64,000 nt of DNA from Spiribacter halobius (GTDB lineage Bacteria > Pseudomonadota > Gammaproteobacteria > Nitrococcales > Nitrococcaceae). Location: positions 2,232,001-2,296,000 of the forward strand of contig NZ_CP086615.1 in the NCBI RefSeq assembly GCF_020883455.1, in the 5' to 3' direction. The notes beneath the pieces were generated by a model. It had not been told where the DNA came from. It made no database searches and saw only the letters and a program-made list of their open reading frames with translations. Both the position numbers and the translations under genes were made by a program. Below are positions 34,948-43,150 of this stretch, piece after piece (position 1 is the first letter of the stretch; every line of letters begins with the position of its first letter).

Positions 34948-35796
34948 ATGTTTCTCGATTTTGGCTGGAACGGTGCCGGTGCTGCCCGTCCGGCACTTGA
35001 GGTGCTGCAGCGGCAGCCGGCCGAGGGTGCGGCCACTCGGCGGACGCCGGTGGTCTTCGTGCATGGTGCCTTCGTCGGTGCCTGGTGCTGGGCGGAGCAC
35101 TTCCTCGACCACTTCGCGGCCCAGGGCTTCCACGGCGTGGCGCCGAGCCTGCGCGGGCACGGCGGCAGCGAGGGCGCCGGCCAGCTCCAGTATGCGGGCA
35201 TCAACGAGTTCGTGGCTGACCTGGAGCGGGTGGTGGCCGGCCTGGACGGGCCGCCGCCGGTGCTGGTCGGCCATTCCATGGGCGGGCTGGTGGTGCAGCG
35301 CTACCTGGAGCGGTATCCGGCCACGGCGGCGGTGCTCATGGCCTCTGTCCCCCCGAGCGGGCTGCTGCCGTCCACCTGGCGCATGCTCATGAGCGACCCG
35401 CTGCTGTTCGCCCAGTTCGGCCTCATGCAGGGCCTCGGGCCGCGCGCGGTGGACCTGGACGTGGCACGGCGCGCGGTGTTCTCGGATCATCTCCCCGAGC
35501 CGGACCTCGCACGCTACGCCCGTTACATGCAGCCGGAATCCCAGCGCGCGATCTGGGAGATGAGCGCCACCGCCCCCGCCCGCCCCTGGCGCGTCGACCA
35601 GGCCCCTCCGATGCTGGTGCTCGGCGCCGAGGACGATGCCCTGTTCTCCGTGCCCGAGGCCGAGGCCACCGCCCGCCTCTGGCAGGCCGACCTGGCCATC
35701 GTCCCCGGCATGGCCCACGCCATGATGCTGGAACCCGGCTGGGACGGGGTGGCGGACCGACTGGTGAAATGGCTCTGGGCGCGCGGCGTTCGCTGA
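34948..35796 (+). CDS. Alpha/beta hydrolase
   Basis: 282 residues, no signal peptide. Classical alpha/beta hydrolase: oxyanion-hole block VVFVHGAFVGAWCW, nucleophile elbow VGHSMGGLV (Ser), acid in LVLGAEDDALFS (Asp), and base in PGMAHAMMLEPGW (His). The triad is complete, so a serine esterase/lipase-type activity is likely; the substrate is unknown. The start MFLDFGW is chosen over the upstream in-frame codon at 34870, since the ribosome site precedes 34948. The 3' end forms a long hairpin with downstream sequence. Confidence 0.85.
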   Translation: MFLDFGWNGAGAARPALEVLQRQPAEGAATRRTPVVFVHGAFVGAWCWAEHFLDHFAAQGFHGVAPSLRGHGGSEGAGQLQYAGINEFVADLERVVAGLDGPPPVLVGHSMGGLVVQRYLERYPATAAVLMASVPPSGLLPSTWRMLMSDPLLFAQFGLMQGLGPRAVDLDVARRAVFSDHLPEPDLARYARYMQPESQRAIWEMSATAPARPWRVDQAPPMLVLGAEDDALFSVPEAEATARLWQADLAIVPGMAHAMMLEPGWDGVADRLVKWLWARGVR

Positions 35797-35819
35797 ACGC
35801 GTCGCGCCCAGAGCCATTT
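35767..35819. terminator. 17-bp perfect hairpin spanning the hydrolase stop codon
   Basis: AAATGGCTCTGGGCGCG (35767-35783) is exactly mirrored at 35803-35819. The loop contains the stop codon (35794-35796) inside a second small palindrome GCGTTC-gct-GAACGC. The coding 3' end is thus one arm, as at smrA and the Mth938 gene. Confidence 0.6.
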
Positions 35820-35820
35820 A

Positions 35821-35930
35821 GTTCAAGGTTCAAAGTTCAAGGTTCAAAGACCACCCCCTAACGACCGTCCATGGCACTGACGTGCGGAGTGGGTCCGCCA
35901 ACTTTGAACTTGCAACTTGAAACTTTGAAC
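35821..35930. repeat. Heptamer palindrome, family 2, copy C
   Basis: The left arm GTTCAAGGTTCAAAG is repeated in tandem (35821-35849). The right arm CAACTTTGAACTTGCAACTT continues to 35930. It lies between the convergent hydrolase and the DUF6231-like gene, with a stop-codon hairpin on both flanks (35767-35819 and 35932-35962). Confidence 0.75.
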
Positions 35931-35931
35931 C

Positions 35932-35962
35932 GTGGTGAGGGCCGCTCTGCGGCCCTCACCAC
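35932..35962. terminator. 13-bp perfect hairpin at the 3' end of the DUF6231-like gene
   Basis: GTGGTGAGGGCCG (35932-35944) is mirrored at 35950-35962 with loop CTCTG. The minus-strand stop codon (35956-35958) lies within the stem. No T-run. Confidence 0.55.
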
Positions 35963-36438
35963 CGGAATTTGTCCCAGAGCTCCGGATGCGCCCAGTGGCG
36001 GGGGCTGAGCCAGTCCGGCGTGACCTTGTAGTCGACGATGTCGAACTGGTACCAGGGCCGGCGGTGGTTGCCGTCCAGGGTGGCGCCGAAGCCGCGGAAG
36101 CCGAGGCCGATGAGGGTGTGGCGGGACCAGGCCTCGCGCGGGCTGGCGGGGCCGATCACCAGGACCTGCCCGGCGTAGACGTCGCGCAGGCGCCCCAGTA
36201 GTGGGGTGACGTCCGCCGGCGGCACCGCAGCCTCGCCGTCGACGATGGCGAGGCTGGCGGCCGGGCAGTCGCCCAGGCGCGGCCAGGCCTCCGCGCCCGC
36301 CAGCCGCTGGGGGGCATGGTCCCCGAGAACCTGCGCCAGGGCGTCGTCGTCGCTCACCAGCAGGAGTCGCTCCGGGCGCACGTCGGCGAGCATGGCGGTC
36401 AGGCGCTGCTGCAGGGTGGGGAGCTCGGCCTCGGCCAT
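35956..36438 (-). CDS. DUF6231-like hypothetical protein
   Basis: 160 residues, no signal or membrane segment. The C-terminal pattern YQFDIVDYKVTPDW followed by HWAHPELWDKFRW resembles the DUF6231 family known from Pseudomonas and relatives. The N-terminal part (ERLLLVSDDDALAQVLGD) has a Rossmann-like flavour. Function unknown. The start at 36438 has a strong GGAGG ribosome site; longer in-frame starts at 36465 and 36507 are less well supported. Confidence 0.65.
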   Translation of the reverse strand: MAEAELPTLQQRLTAMLADVRPERLLLVSDDDALAQVLGDHAPQRLAGAEAWPRLGDCPAASLAIVDGEAAVPPADVTPLLGRLRDVYAGQVLVIGPASPREAWSRHTLIGLGFRGFGATLDGNHRRPWYQFDIVDYKVTPDWLSPRHWAHPELWDKFRW

Positions 36439-36537
36439 TGGCGCCTCCGCATCGGCTGTGTCCATCAGCCTACGCCAGCCGGGAGCGAACCTGAACCGCG
36501 CCGCCATGGGTAGCCGCCGCGCGCAGGCCTGCCCGGC

Positions 36538-36564
36538 TCAAGTACGCCGGTCATGCGCCGATAT
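36538..36564 (+). promoter_or_regulatory. Sigma-28 (FliA) flagellar promoter for pomA-pomB-pilZ
   Basis: TCAAG at 36538-36542, a 14-base spacer, then GCCGATAT at 36557-36564. This differs from the late flagellar consensus TAAAGTTT-N11-GCCGATAA by very few bases and has exact spacing. It lies about 67 bases before pomA. It implies motor stator synthesis at the FliA-dependent stage. Confidence 0.75.
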
Positions 36565-36630
36565 CCCGTCAGTAACCCGGGAGTGCGCGCCCACTGTGCG
36601 CCTCCGAATGATCCGGGAGAGCTTTCGCCC

Positions 36631-37395
36631 ATGGATCCAGCAACCCTCATCGGCCTGATCGGCGCCCTCGGCGTGATCATGGCCGCCGTCAGCATTGGCG
36701 GGACGCCGGCGACCTTCATCAACGTGCCCTCCATGCTCATCGTCATGGGCGGCACGCTGATGGCGACGCTCATCAAGTTCCGGCTCGGCGAGTTCCTGGG
36801 GGCGTTCAAGGTCGCGCGCCGCGCTTTCCGCTACAAGAGCGAGGAGCCGCGGGCGCTGATCGACCAGACCGTGGAGCTCGCCCAGGTCGCCCGCAAGGAG
36901 GGCCTGCTGGCGCTGGAGAGCTACGAGGTCGAGAACCCGTTCCTGCAGCAGGGCATCCAGCTCGTCGCCGATGGTCACGAGCCGGAGCTGGTGAAGAAGG
37001 TCCTCGGCCAGGAAATCGACATGACCATCGAGCGCAACGAGCGCGGCGAGAACGTGTTCCGCGCCATCGGCGACGTCGCACCGGCCATGGGCATGATCGG
37101 TACCCTGATCGGCCTGGTGGAGATGCTCTCCAACATGGAGGATCCCAAGAAGATCGGCCCGGCCATGGCCATCGCCCTGCTGACCACCCTCTACGGCGCC
37201 ATCATCGCCAACGCCATCGCCCTGCCCATCGCCGACAAGCTGGCCAACCGCAATGCCGAGGAGCGCCTCAACCGCACCCTGATCCTGGAGGGCCTGCTGG
37301 CGATCCAGGAAGGCCTGAACCCGCGGGTGATCGGCGAGCTGCTCAAGACCTACCTCCCGAGCAAGGAGCGCCAGGAGATGGAGGAGGCCGCCTGA
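36631..37395 (+). CDS. pomA: Flagellar motor stator protein PomA/MotA
   Basis: 254 residues, four membrane helices with the large cytoplasmic loop between the second and third. Landmarks: ATLIGLIGALGVIMAAVSIGG, the INVPSMLIVMGGTLMATLIKF helix, cytoplasmic charged residues that meet FliG (FRYKSEEPRALIDQ), and the paired helices GDVAPAMGMIGTLIGLVEML and MAIALLTTLYGAIIANAIALP. Length and the start MDPATLIG match the sodium-type PomA branch rather than E. coli MotA (295 residues). Confidence 0.93.
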   Translation: MDPATLIGLIGALGVIMAAVSIGGTPATFINVPSMLIVMGGTLMATLIKFRLGEFLGAFKVARRAFRYKSEEPRALIDQTVELAQVARKEGLLALESYEVENPFLQQGIQLVADGHEPELVKKVLGQEIDMTIERNERGENVFRAIGDVAPAMGMIGTLIGLVEMLSNMEDPKKIGPAMAIALLTTLYGAIIANAIALPIADKLANRNAEERLNRTLILEGLLAIQEGLNPRVIGELLKTYLPSKERQEMEEAA

Positions 37396-37399
37396 GGCC

Positions 37400-38314
37400 A
37401 TGCTCGGCGACCCGCGCAACCGCAAGAAGACGCGGATCGTCCCGGCCGGCTCGCCGGCCTGGATGGCGACGTTCGCCGACCTCAGCACGCTGCTGCTGTC
37501 CTTTTTCGTGCTGCTGCTGTCGTTCTCGGAAATGGACGTAGAGCGCTACAAGCAGATCGCGGGGTCGCTGCGCAACGCCTTCGGCGTGCAGACCGAGCAG
37601 TTCAGCCGCGAGCCGCCCAAGGGCACGAGCTTCATCATGCGCAACTTCTCGCCGAGCCCGGGTGATCCGAGCCCGATCAACCCGATGCAGCAGAGCCCCA
37701 CGCGGGAGCTGCGTCAGGGCGCCCAGGGGGACGGTGACAGCGCCGAGGGCCGGGAAAGCGGTGTGGCCGACATGGACGCCGAGGCGGTCGCCGAAGCCGC
37801 GGAGAATCTGGAGGCCATCCAGGCGCTGCTCGCCGAGGAGATCGAGCGCGGGCTGGTGGAGGTCTTCCGCAACGGCAACCGCGTCGTCATCCGCATCCGC
37901 GAGCGGGGTTCCTTCCCCTCCGGCTCGGCGGAGCTGATCGAGCCGTTCGCGCCGGTGATCAACAAGATCGGCCAGGCGCTCTCGATGACCGGTGGCGACA
38001 TCATCGTCGCCGGTCATACCGACAGCGTGCCCATCTCCAATTCCCGTTTCCGTTCCAACTGGGAGCTGTCCGCGGCACGCGCGGTAACCCTCGTGCACCG
38101 GCTGCGGGACGCCGGCGACGTGGACGAGCGCCGCTTCACCGTGGAGGGCAACGGCGACACGGAGCCGCTGATGTCCAACGACTCGCCCCTGGGGCGGGCG
38201 ATCAACCGGCGGGTGGAAATCACGCTGGTGCACGGGGAGGAGGACGCCGGCGTGCGCAGTGCCGCCGACTTCCTTGCTCCGCGGGAGGAGGGTAGTACCA
38301 ATGACGACACCTGA
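37400..38314 (+). CDS. pomB: Flagellar motor stator protein PomB/MotB
   Basis: 304 residues, four bases after pomA. The single membrane helix near the N-terminus carries the ion-binding aspartate D27 in WMATFADLSTLLLSFFVLLL. A plug/linker region follows (KGTSFIMRNFSPSPGD, as in PomB proteins), then a C-terminal OmpA-like peptidoglycan-binding domain (IIVAGHTDSVPIS and NRRVEITL). With PomA it forms the stator. Sodium use is inferred from resemblance to PomB, not proven. Confidence 0.93.
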   Translation: MLGDPRNRKKTRIVPAGSPAWMATFADLSTLLLSFFVLLLSFSEMDVERYKQIAGSLRNAFGVQTEQFSREPPKGTSFIMRNFSPSPGDPSPINPMQQSPTRELRQGAQGDGDSAEGRESGVADMDAEAVAEAAENLEAIQALLAEEIERGLVEVFRNGNRVVIRIRERGSFPSGSAELIEPFAPVINKIGQALSMTGGDIIVAGHTDSVPISNSRFRSNWELSAARAVTLVHRLRDAGDVDERRFTVEGNGDTEPLMSNDSPLGRAINRRVEITLVHGEEDAGVRSAADFLAPREEGSTNDDT

Positions 38315-38897
38315 GGATGAGACCGGGCGCGACCGGCGCCAGCGCTACCGGGTCAGCGACTGGGCCCTGGTGGATCTCGCCCCGGTGTCCGGCGACGAGC
38401 TGGAGGCCATCCGGGAGCGGCTGCGGCTGGCCTGGCCCGACGCCTTCAGCCTGAGTGCCCAGTTCCATGAGATGCGCCAGGAGCAGGTGGTGCTGCGGCG
38501 GCATGCCGAGCGCGAATCCGCGACCTTCGCCCGCCTGATGGAGGGCCTGGAGCGGCGACTCGACCGACTCGCGGAGATCCTGATGGTGCACGAGTTCGGC
38601 GAGTGTCCGCCGCCGCTGGAGGTGGATGTGAGCGCCGAGGGCATGGGACTGCACTGGCCCCGGCCTCTGGCCGAGGGGCAGGCCCTGCGGCTGCGCATGC
38701 TGTTTCCCTCCACCGGGGCCGGACTGCACACCCTGGCGCACGTGGCGTGGCGTGAGGTGGCCGGGGGCGGTACACGGGTGGGGCTGACGTTCGAGTTCCT
38801 GCACGAGCGCCAGGAGGAGCTGATGGTGCATCACGTCATGCAGCGCGAGGCGATGCTGCTGCGCGAGCGCAGCGACAGCCGGCCCAGCGGAAAATAG
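38301..38897 (+). CDS. PilZ-domain protein
   Basis: 198 residues; the start lies inside the pomB end (14-base overlap). The C-terminal half has a PilZ-like core with D109-V-S-A-E-G114 (the DxSxxG c-di-GMP contact) and HVAWREVAGGGTRVGLTFEFL. An RxxxR (R13-R17) occurs near the N-terminus but is separated by a helical stretch of about 90 residues, far more than in standard PilZ domains, so c-di-GMP binding is uncertain. Co-transcription with the stator genes suggests a role in motor control, as for YcgR. Confidence 0.8.
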   Translation: MTTPEDETGRDRRQRYRVSDWALVDLAPVSGDELEAIRERLRLAWPDAFSLSAQFHEMRQEQVVLRRHAERESATFARLMEGLERRLDRLAEILMVHEFGECPPPLEVDVSAEGMGLHWPRPLAEGQALRLRMLFPSTGAGLHTLAHVAWREVAGGGTRVGLTFEFLHERQEELMVHHVMQREAMLLRERSDSRPSGK

Positions 38898-38912
38898 CGC
38901 CAGGCCCGGCTC

Positions 38913-40766
38913 TCAGCCCGTGGCGGCCTCGCGCGGCGCCTCTTCCTCCTGGGGGGCGTCCTCCTCGGCCGCGGCATCCGCATCGGGCCCCGTGCGCTCT
39001 GCGCCGTCGCCGTCATCGCCAGCCGCGGCGCGGCGCCGGAGCACCAGCCACACAGTGAGCCCGGCAAGCAGGACGAGCAGGTTCGCGAGGATCAGCACCG
39101 CTCCGACCAGCCACCAGTTGACGCCACGGCCCTCGTCAGCGGGGGCGGAGGGCTCGGCTTCGGACGACGAAGCGGCGCCTGCGGCGGCCGTGGCGGTGGC
39201 TGCAGTGGTGCCTGCCGCCGCCGCGGCGGGATCGCCTGAGGGCTCCGCCGCGGCGGCAGGTGCCGCGACGGCGATCACCTCTGGCGGGAGCAGGGTGGAC
39301 ACCGGCCGACCGCTAAGGGTGAGGCCTTCCAGACGCACACTCACGAGTACGGCCGTGCCCGGCGCGAGCCCGGCACTCTCCAGCCGCCAGCGCCCGGGCT
39401 GCGTCTCGCTGCCGCTCAGCCGCTCGCCCTGCAGGCCGGGCGCGGCGAAGGCAGCCGTAAGCTGTAGCGACTCCGGCGCGAGCCAGTCACTCACCAGCCT
39501 GGCGTCCACTGCCAGGGTGCCGGCCTCGGCCGCCTCCGCGGCCCCGAGCGCCACCGGCGACGCCATGACCTCGAGTCGCTGCCGCCACTCGCGCTGGAAG
39601 GTGCCGCCATCGGCGCGGATTACCACCTCCTGGGCACCAGCGCCGGCCAGCAGTGGCTGCACGTCGGTGGCGAAGCGTCCCTCGCTGTCCGGCTCGAGCA
39701 CGAGGGGTGCGCTCACGCCGGGGCCGTCCACCTCCAGGCGTATCAGCTCCAGGAAGCGCGGCTCATCGATGCGACGCTGGCCATCGGCGAGCCAGGCAGT
39801 GAGGCGTGCGGATTCCCCGGGCAGCAGGCGCTGGGGCAGCGGCTCGGCACGCAGGCGCAGGTCGGTGACCACGCGCACGCGGTTGGCCGGGTCGGCCGGC
39901 GCCTGCAGCGTCCACTCGCCCGGTGTGGGGCGGGCGATGGTGACGATCTCGTGACTGCCTTCCCGGCGCCAGCGGACGTTGTCCGGCGCGTCGGCGGCGG
40001 CGAAGGGCCGGCCCGCCGGCGGCTGCAGGGCCACCTTCGCGCCCTCGGGGCGGAAGGCCACCAGGGTGAGCTCGCGCACGCTCTGGTCCACCTGGAAGCG
40101 GTTGCCGCGCAGGGGCAGGGCATCGCCCGCCGCGACCCGGTCCATCAGACCGATCATGCGCCGCTCGAGCGTTTCCGCATCGGGCGTGACGATCACCTCG
40201 CCGCCGGTGGCGGCCGCGAGCTGGGTCAGCAGCGCCTCATCGAGACCGGATTCGGTGCTGAGGCTCACCGGGTAGAGTGTGACGTCCGCGGCCTGCAGCC
40301 GCGGCACGATCTCCTCGATGAGCCGACGGCGCGAGGTGCCGTCGGCATTGTCCGGGACGTCGATGACACCGTCGGTGAGCAGAATGAGGCTGCGACGCCC
40401 CGTACTGGCGGGCTCGTCCCAGCCGCGCGTGGCCGCGTCGATGGCGGCGGTAAGGTCGGTGTACTGGCCGCGGCTGTCCACGCTGGTAACAGCGCCCCGG
40501 GCCGCCTTCCGCCAGCCGTCGTCCACCGCTGCCGGCGCGGTCATGGCCTCGGGGCGGTCCGCGAAGTGCCAGATGCCCGCCTCGGTGCCCTGCGGCAGAA
40601 GATCCACCGCGAGCTCCAGCGCGGGTGCGCGCAGGGCCCGCGGATCGTGCTCACGCATGCTGCCGGAGACGTCCACCAGCAGGCGCACGGCATCGTCGGC
40701 ACCGGCCGGCGCAGCCGCACAGGCAATGAACAGCAACCCGGCTAGCAGGTGTGGCAGTCGGCGCAT
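38913..40766 (-). CDS. VWA-domain protein anchored by a C-terminal membrane helix (possibly TIGR03503 family)
   Basis: 617 residues. Signal peptide (MRRLPHLLAGLLFIACAAAP), then a von Willebrand A domain from about 25 to 205 with an intact MIDAS: LLVDVSGSMREHD, T in SRGQYTDLTAAI, and LILLTDGVID. The remainder is beta-rich and probably Ig-like, followed by an Ala/Gly/Pro/Ser-rich stalk, a membrane helix (GAVLILANLLVLLAGLTVWL) and a short acidic cytoplasmic tail. The periplasmic VWA domain presumably binds a protein partner with a metal ion. Gammaproteobacterial TIGR03503 proteins look similar; the role is unknown. Confidence 0.8.
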   Translation of the reverse strand: MRRLPHLLAGLLFIACAAAPAGADDAVRLLVDVSGSMREHDPRALRAPALELAVDLLPQGTEAGIWHFADRPEAMTAPAAVDDGWRKAARGAVTSVDSRGQYTDLTAAIDAATRGWDEPASTGRRSLILLTDGVIDVPDNADGTSRRRLIEEIVPRLQAADVTLYPVSLSTESGLDEALLTQLAAATGGEVIVTPDAETLERRMIGLMDRVAAGDALPLRGNRFQVDQSVRELTLVAFRPEGAKVALQPPAGRPFAAADAPDNVRWRREGSHEIVTIARPTPGEWTLQAPADPANRVRVVTDLRLRAEPLPQRLLPGESARLTAWLADGQRRIDEPRFLELIRLEVDGPGVSAPLVLEPDSEGRFATDVQPLLAGAGAQEVVIRADGGTFQREWRQRLEVMASPVALGAAEAAEAGTLAVDARLVSDWLAPESLQLTAAFAAPGLQGERLSGSETQPGRWRLESAGLAPGTAVLVSVRLEGLTLSGRPVSTLLPPEVIAVAAPAAAAEPSGDPAAAAAGTTAATATAAAGAASSSEAEPSAPADEGRGVNWWLVGAVLILANLLVLLAGLTVWLVLRRRAAAGDDGDGAERTGPDADAAAEEDAPQEEEAPREAATG

Positions 40767-40863
40767 CCCGGATGTTCCTCGGCAGGCGGCCGATGCGGGC
40801 ATCGGCCTCTGCCAGGGCTAACGGCCTGCCGGCCAGGAACTTGATGCGGCGCGGGCGCGGCGG

Positions 40864-41628
40864 CTAGACGCCAAGGGCGCCGTGCAGCGCCTGGTATTCG
40901 CGGGTGAGCTTGTGGCGCGGCGCGAGATGAACCAGTGGCCGGGCCTGCTGGTGCGATTCCCGCACCTTCACCGAGCTGGAGAGATACGGCTCCAGCACCG
41001 GATGCCCCTCGGCCACCAGCTCGTCCACCACGCTGCGCGGCAGCCGCGCCTGGGCCTGGAACTGGTTGACCACGATGCCCTCCACTTGCAGGCCGCCGTT
41101 ATGGTCCTGCTGGATCTCGCGCACGCTGTCCAGCAGCTCGTAGAGCGCGCGGCGGGAGAAGTCGTCACAGTCGAAGGGGATCAGGCAGCGGTCAGCGGCG
41201 ATCAGCGCCGAGCGGGTGTAGAAATTGAGCGCCGGCGGGGTGTCGATGTAGATCTGATCGTAGTCGGTGAGGCTCTCCAGCGCCTCGCGGAGCTTGTAGA
41301 TCTTGTAGCGGGACTCCAGCTTGCCCTGAAGGTCGTCCAGCTCGCGGTGGGCCGGCAGCAGGTCGAGCCCCGGGAATGGGGTCTCGTGGACGAAGTCCGC
41401 CGGCTCGCGGGGGTAGAGGCGAAAGCTCAGCAGCTCGTCGAAGAAATCCGCCAGGGTCGGCTCGATCGCGTGCGCAGCATCGCCCATCAGGTACTGCGTG
41501 GTGTTGCCCTGCGGGTCCAGGTCCACCACCAGCGTTCGCTGGCCGGCATGGGCCGCAATGGCTGCCAGGTTGCAGGTGATGGTGGACTTGCCGACGCCCC
41601 CCTTCTGGTTGAACACCACGCGCCGCAT
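40864..41628 (-). CDS. ParA/MinD-type ATPase (orphan)
   Basis: 254 residues. The deviant Walker A KGGVGKST is at residues 9-16, Walker A' in VVDLDPQGNTTQYLMG, and Walker B region YDQIYIDTPPALN. No parB or centromere-like repeat cluster is adjacent, so it is not the chromosomal parAB pair. Related orphan ParA proteins position chemoreceptors, pili or flagella. Proximity to the stator genes is suggestive only. It is divergent from pyrD. Confidence 0.85.
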   Translation of the reverse strand: MRRVVFNQKGGVGKSTITCNLAAIAAHAGQRTLVVDLDPQGNTTQYLMGDAAHAIEPTLADFFDELLSFRLYPREPADFVHETPFPGLDLLPAHRELDDLQGKLESRYKIYKLREALESLTDYDQIYIDTPPALNFYTRSALIAADRCLIPFDCDDFSRRALYELLDSVREIQQDHNGGLQVEGIVVNQFQAQARLPRSVVDELVAEGHPVLEPYLSSSVKVRESHQQARPLVHLAPRHKLTREYQALHGALGV

Positions 41629-41770
41629 TGCCTGTCTCCCCGTTGCCCCGGCCCCGCGGGCCTTGTTGCAACGCAGTGTAGGGAGCGCGGCCACGGGCGT
41701 CGAGTGGACAGCGGCGGCCGGCTCCGCGAGCATGTGCACTGGCGCACACGTTCCTGCCGAGGTCCGGTCG

Positions 41771-42835
41771 ATGTATCCGCTTGCCCGCAGTCTGCTGTTC
41801 CGGCTCGATCCCGAGCGGGCCCACGCGGTGGTGATGGGCACGCTGGATGTCGCTGCCGCCCTGCACCTCGCCGGGCTGGCGGGGCGGCGGGTGCACGACC
41901 CGGTGGAAGTCATGGGCCTGCGCTTCCCCAACGCCGTCGGCCTCGCCGCCGGGCTCGACAAGAACGGCGACCACCTCCGCGGCCTTGCCGCGCTCGGCTT
42001 CGGATTCGTCGAGCTCGGCACGGTCACGCCCCGGCCGCAGCCGGGCAACCCGCGGCCGCGGATGTTCCGCCTGCCTGCAGAGCAGGCGCTGATCAACCGC
42101 ATGGGCTTCAACAACCGCGGCGTCGACCACCTGCTGCGGCGCCTCGCGGCATGGCGCCCTCCGGTGCCGGTGGGTATCAACATCGGCAAGAACCGGGACA
42201 CGCCGCTGGAGAGCGCGGTAGAGGACTACCGCTACTGCCTGGAGCGGGTCTACGCCGCCGCCGACTACGTGGTGGTGAACCTCTCCTCGCCGAACACCCC
42301 TGGCCTGCGGGATCTGCAGGCCGGCCGCCAGCTCGAGGCGCTCCTCGCCTCGCTGAAGGCGGATCAGGCCCATCTTGCCGCCGAGCATGGCCGTTACGTG
42401 CCGCTGGTGGTCAAGATCGCCCCGGATCTGGATGACGCCCCGCTGCGGGCGCTGGTGCAGGCACTGCGCGACCACGGTGTCGATGGCATTGCCGCAACCA
42501 ACACGACGATCTCGCGGGAGGCGGTGCCGGCAAGCCCCGTCGCCAGCGAGGCCGGCGGCCTCAGCGGCGCGCCCCTGCGCGAGCGGGCCACGGCGGTGCT
42601 GCGCCGGGTGCGGCAGGAAGCCGGCCCGCGGCTGCCGCTGATCGGCGTCGGCGGTATCCTCTCCGGCGAGGACGCCGCCGCCCGCATCGCCGCCGGCGCC
42701 GACCTGGTCCAGCTCTACACCGGCCTCATCTACCGCGGCCCGGCCCTGGTGGGCGAAGCCGCCCGCGCCGTCGCCGAGGAGCGAAGCCATCGCCACGCCG
42801 GCACCCGCGAGCCCGCCCGCGGCGCCCTGCCCTGA
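41771..42835 (+). CDS. pyrD: Dihydroorotate dehydrogenase (quinone), class 2
   Basis: Membrane-associated FMN enzyme of pyrimidine synthesis using quinone. 354 residues. The amphipathic N-terminus [18 protein letters not shown] is followed by [42 protein letters not shown], the catalytic serine region [14 protein letters not shown], and the FMN phosphate site [20 protein letters not shown]. The class 2 assignment follows from the N-terminal extension and catalytic Ser. Confidence 0.96.
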   Translation: MYPLARSLLFRLDPERAHAVVMGTLDVAAALHLAGLAGRRVHDPVEVMGLRFPNAVGLAAGLDKNGDHLRGLAALGFGFVELGTVTPRPQPGNPRPRMFRLPAEQALINRMGFNNRGVDHLLRRLAAWRPPVPVGINIGKNRDTPLESAVEDYRYCLERVYAAADYVVVNLSSPNTPGLRDLQAGRQLEALLASLKADQAHLAAEHGRYVPLVVKIAPDLDDAPLRALVQALRDHGVDGIAATNTTISREAVPASPVASEAGGLSGAPLRERATAVLRRVRQEAGPRLPLIGVGGILSGEDAAARIAAGADLVQLYTGLIYRGPALVGEAARAVAEERSHRHAGTREPARGALP

Positions 42836-42842
42836 ACCAGGC

Positions 42843-42872
42843 TTGTCCCCCGGTAAGTGCAGCGGCGAGAAT
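42843..42872 (+). promoter_or_regulatory. Possible promoter for tRNA-Ser
   Basis: TTGTCC (42843-42848) and GAGAAT (42867-42872) are separated by 18 bases and end about 10 bases before the mature tRNA. The -35 is good, the -10 weak. Confidence 0.35.
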
Positions 42873-42882
42873 GTCCGGGAAA

Positions 42883-42970
42883 GGAGAGGTGGCAGAGCGG
42901 TCGATTGCGGCGGACTTGAAATCCGCTGACCCGAAAGGGTCCGGGGGTTCGAATCCCTCCCTCTCCGCCA
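42883..42970 (+). tRNA. tRNA-Ser (UGA anticodon)
   Basis: 88 nt including an encoded CCA. Acceptor stem GGAGAGG pairs with CCTCTCC, followed by discriminator G and CCA (42968-42970). The anticodon stem-loop is GCGGA-CTTGAAA-TCCGC with anticodon TGA. A class II variable arm (CCCGAAAGGG region) identifies it as serine. The T-arm contains GGGGTTCGAATCCC. Its last 19 bases are repeated at 43132-43150. Confidence 0.95.
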
Positions 42971-42971
42971 C

Positions 42972-43012
42972 ATCCATGAAAAAGGGGGCCTTGCGCCCCC
43001 GTTTTCATGGAT
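42972..43012 (+). terminator. Hairpin terminator after tRNA-Ser
   Basis: ATCCATGAAAA at 42972-42982 and GGGGGC at 42984-42989 pair with GCCCCC at 42995-43000 and TTTTCATGGAT at 43002-43012, leaving a five-base loop and one A-G mismatch. The GC core followed by T4 on the top strand is a good intrinsic terminator, immediately 3' of the tRNA. Confidence 0.75.
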
Positions 43013-43131
43013 ACTGGCAAGTCAGGGGTTCGAACCCCCGGACAAACGATGTACGGTTCGACGACGCGGCCATAGGCCGCGGCGGACGCCGGAGCGAAGC
43101 GACGGCGCCCGGAGGGCGAGCGCAGCGAGTC

Positions 43132-43150
43132 AATCCCTCCCTCTCCGCCA
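43132..43150 (+). repeat. 19-bp direct repeat of the tRNA-Ser 3' end (att-like)
   Basis: AATCCCTCCCTCTCCGCCA is identical to 42952-42970, the T-arm 3' side, acceptor and CCA of tRNA-Ser. The copies are 180 bp apart. Such duplications are left when an integrase uses a tRNA 3' end as attachment site; no integrase gene is present here. Confidence 0.6.
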
